Shown piece by piece: positions 5,385 to 5,430 of a stretch of 5,430 bases of DNA. The position numbers and the translations under genes are program-made. The DNA comes from Clostridia bacterium. Its GTDB lineage: Bacteria; Bacillota_A; Clostridia; Oscillospirales; CAG-272. Numbering within the stretch: the stretch's first letter is position 1; each line of letters opens with the position of its first letter. The DNA lies in NCBI GenBank assembly GCA_017652965.1, contig JAGBZZ010000230.1, forward strand, positions 1 through 5,430. The letters are read 5' to 3'. Under the pieces are notes generated by a model, which did not search any database, was not told the origin of the DNA, and was given only the letters and a program-made list of their open reading frames with translations.

Positions 5385-5430
5385 ACCCGTAAACGGGTTT
5401 CACCATAAGCCTCCCTTGTGTAAAGGGAGG
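5385..5430. repeat. Edge of a dispersed hairpin repeat, cut by the window end
   Basis: Two perfect hairpins follow each other: ACCCG-TAAA-CGGGT (5385-5398), then CCTCCCTT (5410-5417) paired with AAGGGAGG (5423-5430) around GTGTA. The second ends exactly at the last base of the window, so its continuation is unseen. From memory, a CCTCCCTT...AAGGGAGG hairpin of this kind marks the ends of non-coding repeat elements common in gut Clostridia. That recognition is unverified here. Confidence 0.5.

Overview
The window looks like chromosomal DNA of a fairly GC-rich member of the Bacillota, probably an uncultured, gut-type Clostridia. This rests on strong AGGAG-type ribosome binding sites, a Gram-positive-style lipoprotein signal, a UPF0340 (YwlG-type) gene, sigma-A-like promoters with extended -10 boxes, and hairpin-repeat elements of a kind I recall from gut Clostridia. 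The taxonomic call is inference; there is no rRNA or other marker gene.

Layout from left to right. Positions 3-92 are the last 29 codons of a plus-strand gene that enters from outside. It is followed by a long A/T-flanked hairpin (114-165) that could terminate transcription from both sides. Positions 169-377 hold a non-coding palindromic array: five (A/G)TGATGTT-type boxes, a central hairpin, then five inverted boxes, with small hairpins between nearly all of them. A minus-strand operon occupies 398-4166. In transcription order it holds a ~713-residue lipoprotein of unknown function, a UPF0340/DUF436 (TIGR01440) protein starting 15 bp after the lipoprotein stop, and a Gfo/Idh/MocA-type NAD(P)-dependent oxidoreductase 76 bp further on. 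A compact divergent regulatory region (4167-4407) separates the operon from a plus-strand metal-dependent amidohydrolase (4408-5214). The last 216 bp carry no gene but five successive hairpins. One is a good T-tailed terminator, and the last seems to be the edge of a dispersed repeat cut off by the window end.

The operon and the divergent amidohydrolase probably share regulation. Their promoters have the same architecture (TTGCAT, 17-bp spacer, TG-N extended -10 box) and face away from a 12-bp perfect palindrome. An oxidoreductase of a sugar/polyol-acting superfamily beside an amidohydrolase hints at turnover of a small organic molecule. The substrate cannot be read from the sequence, and the lipoprotein and UPF0340 protein have no known role to anchor it.

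The least ordinary items are the palindromic hairpin array, the uncharacterised lipoprotein linked to a UPF0340 gene, and the matched divergent promoters. I see no CRISPR array, transposase, rRNA, tRNA, or convincing defence or biosynthetic system.
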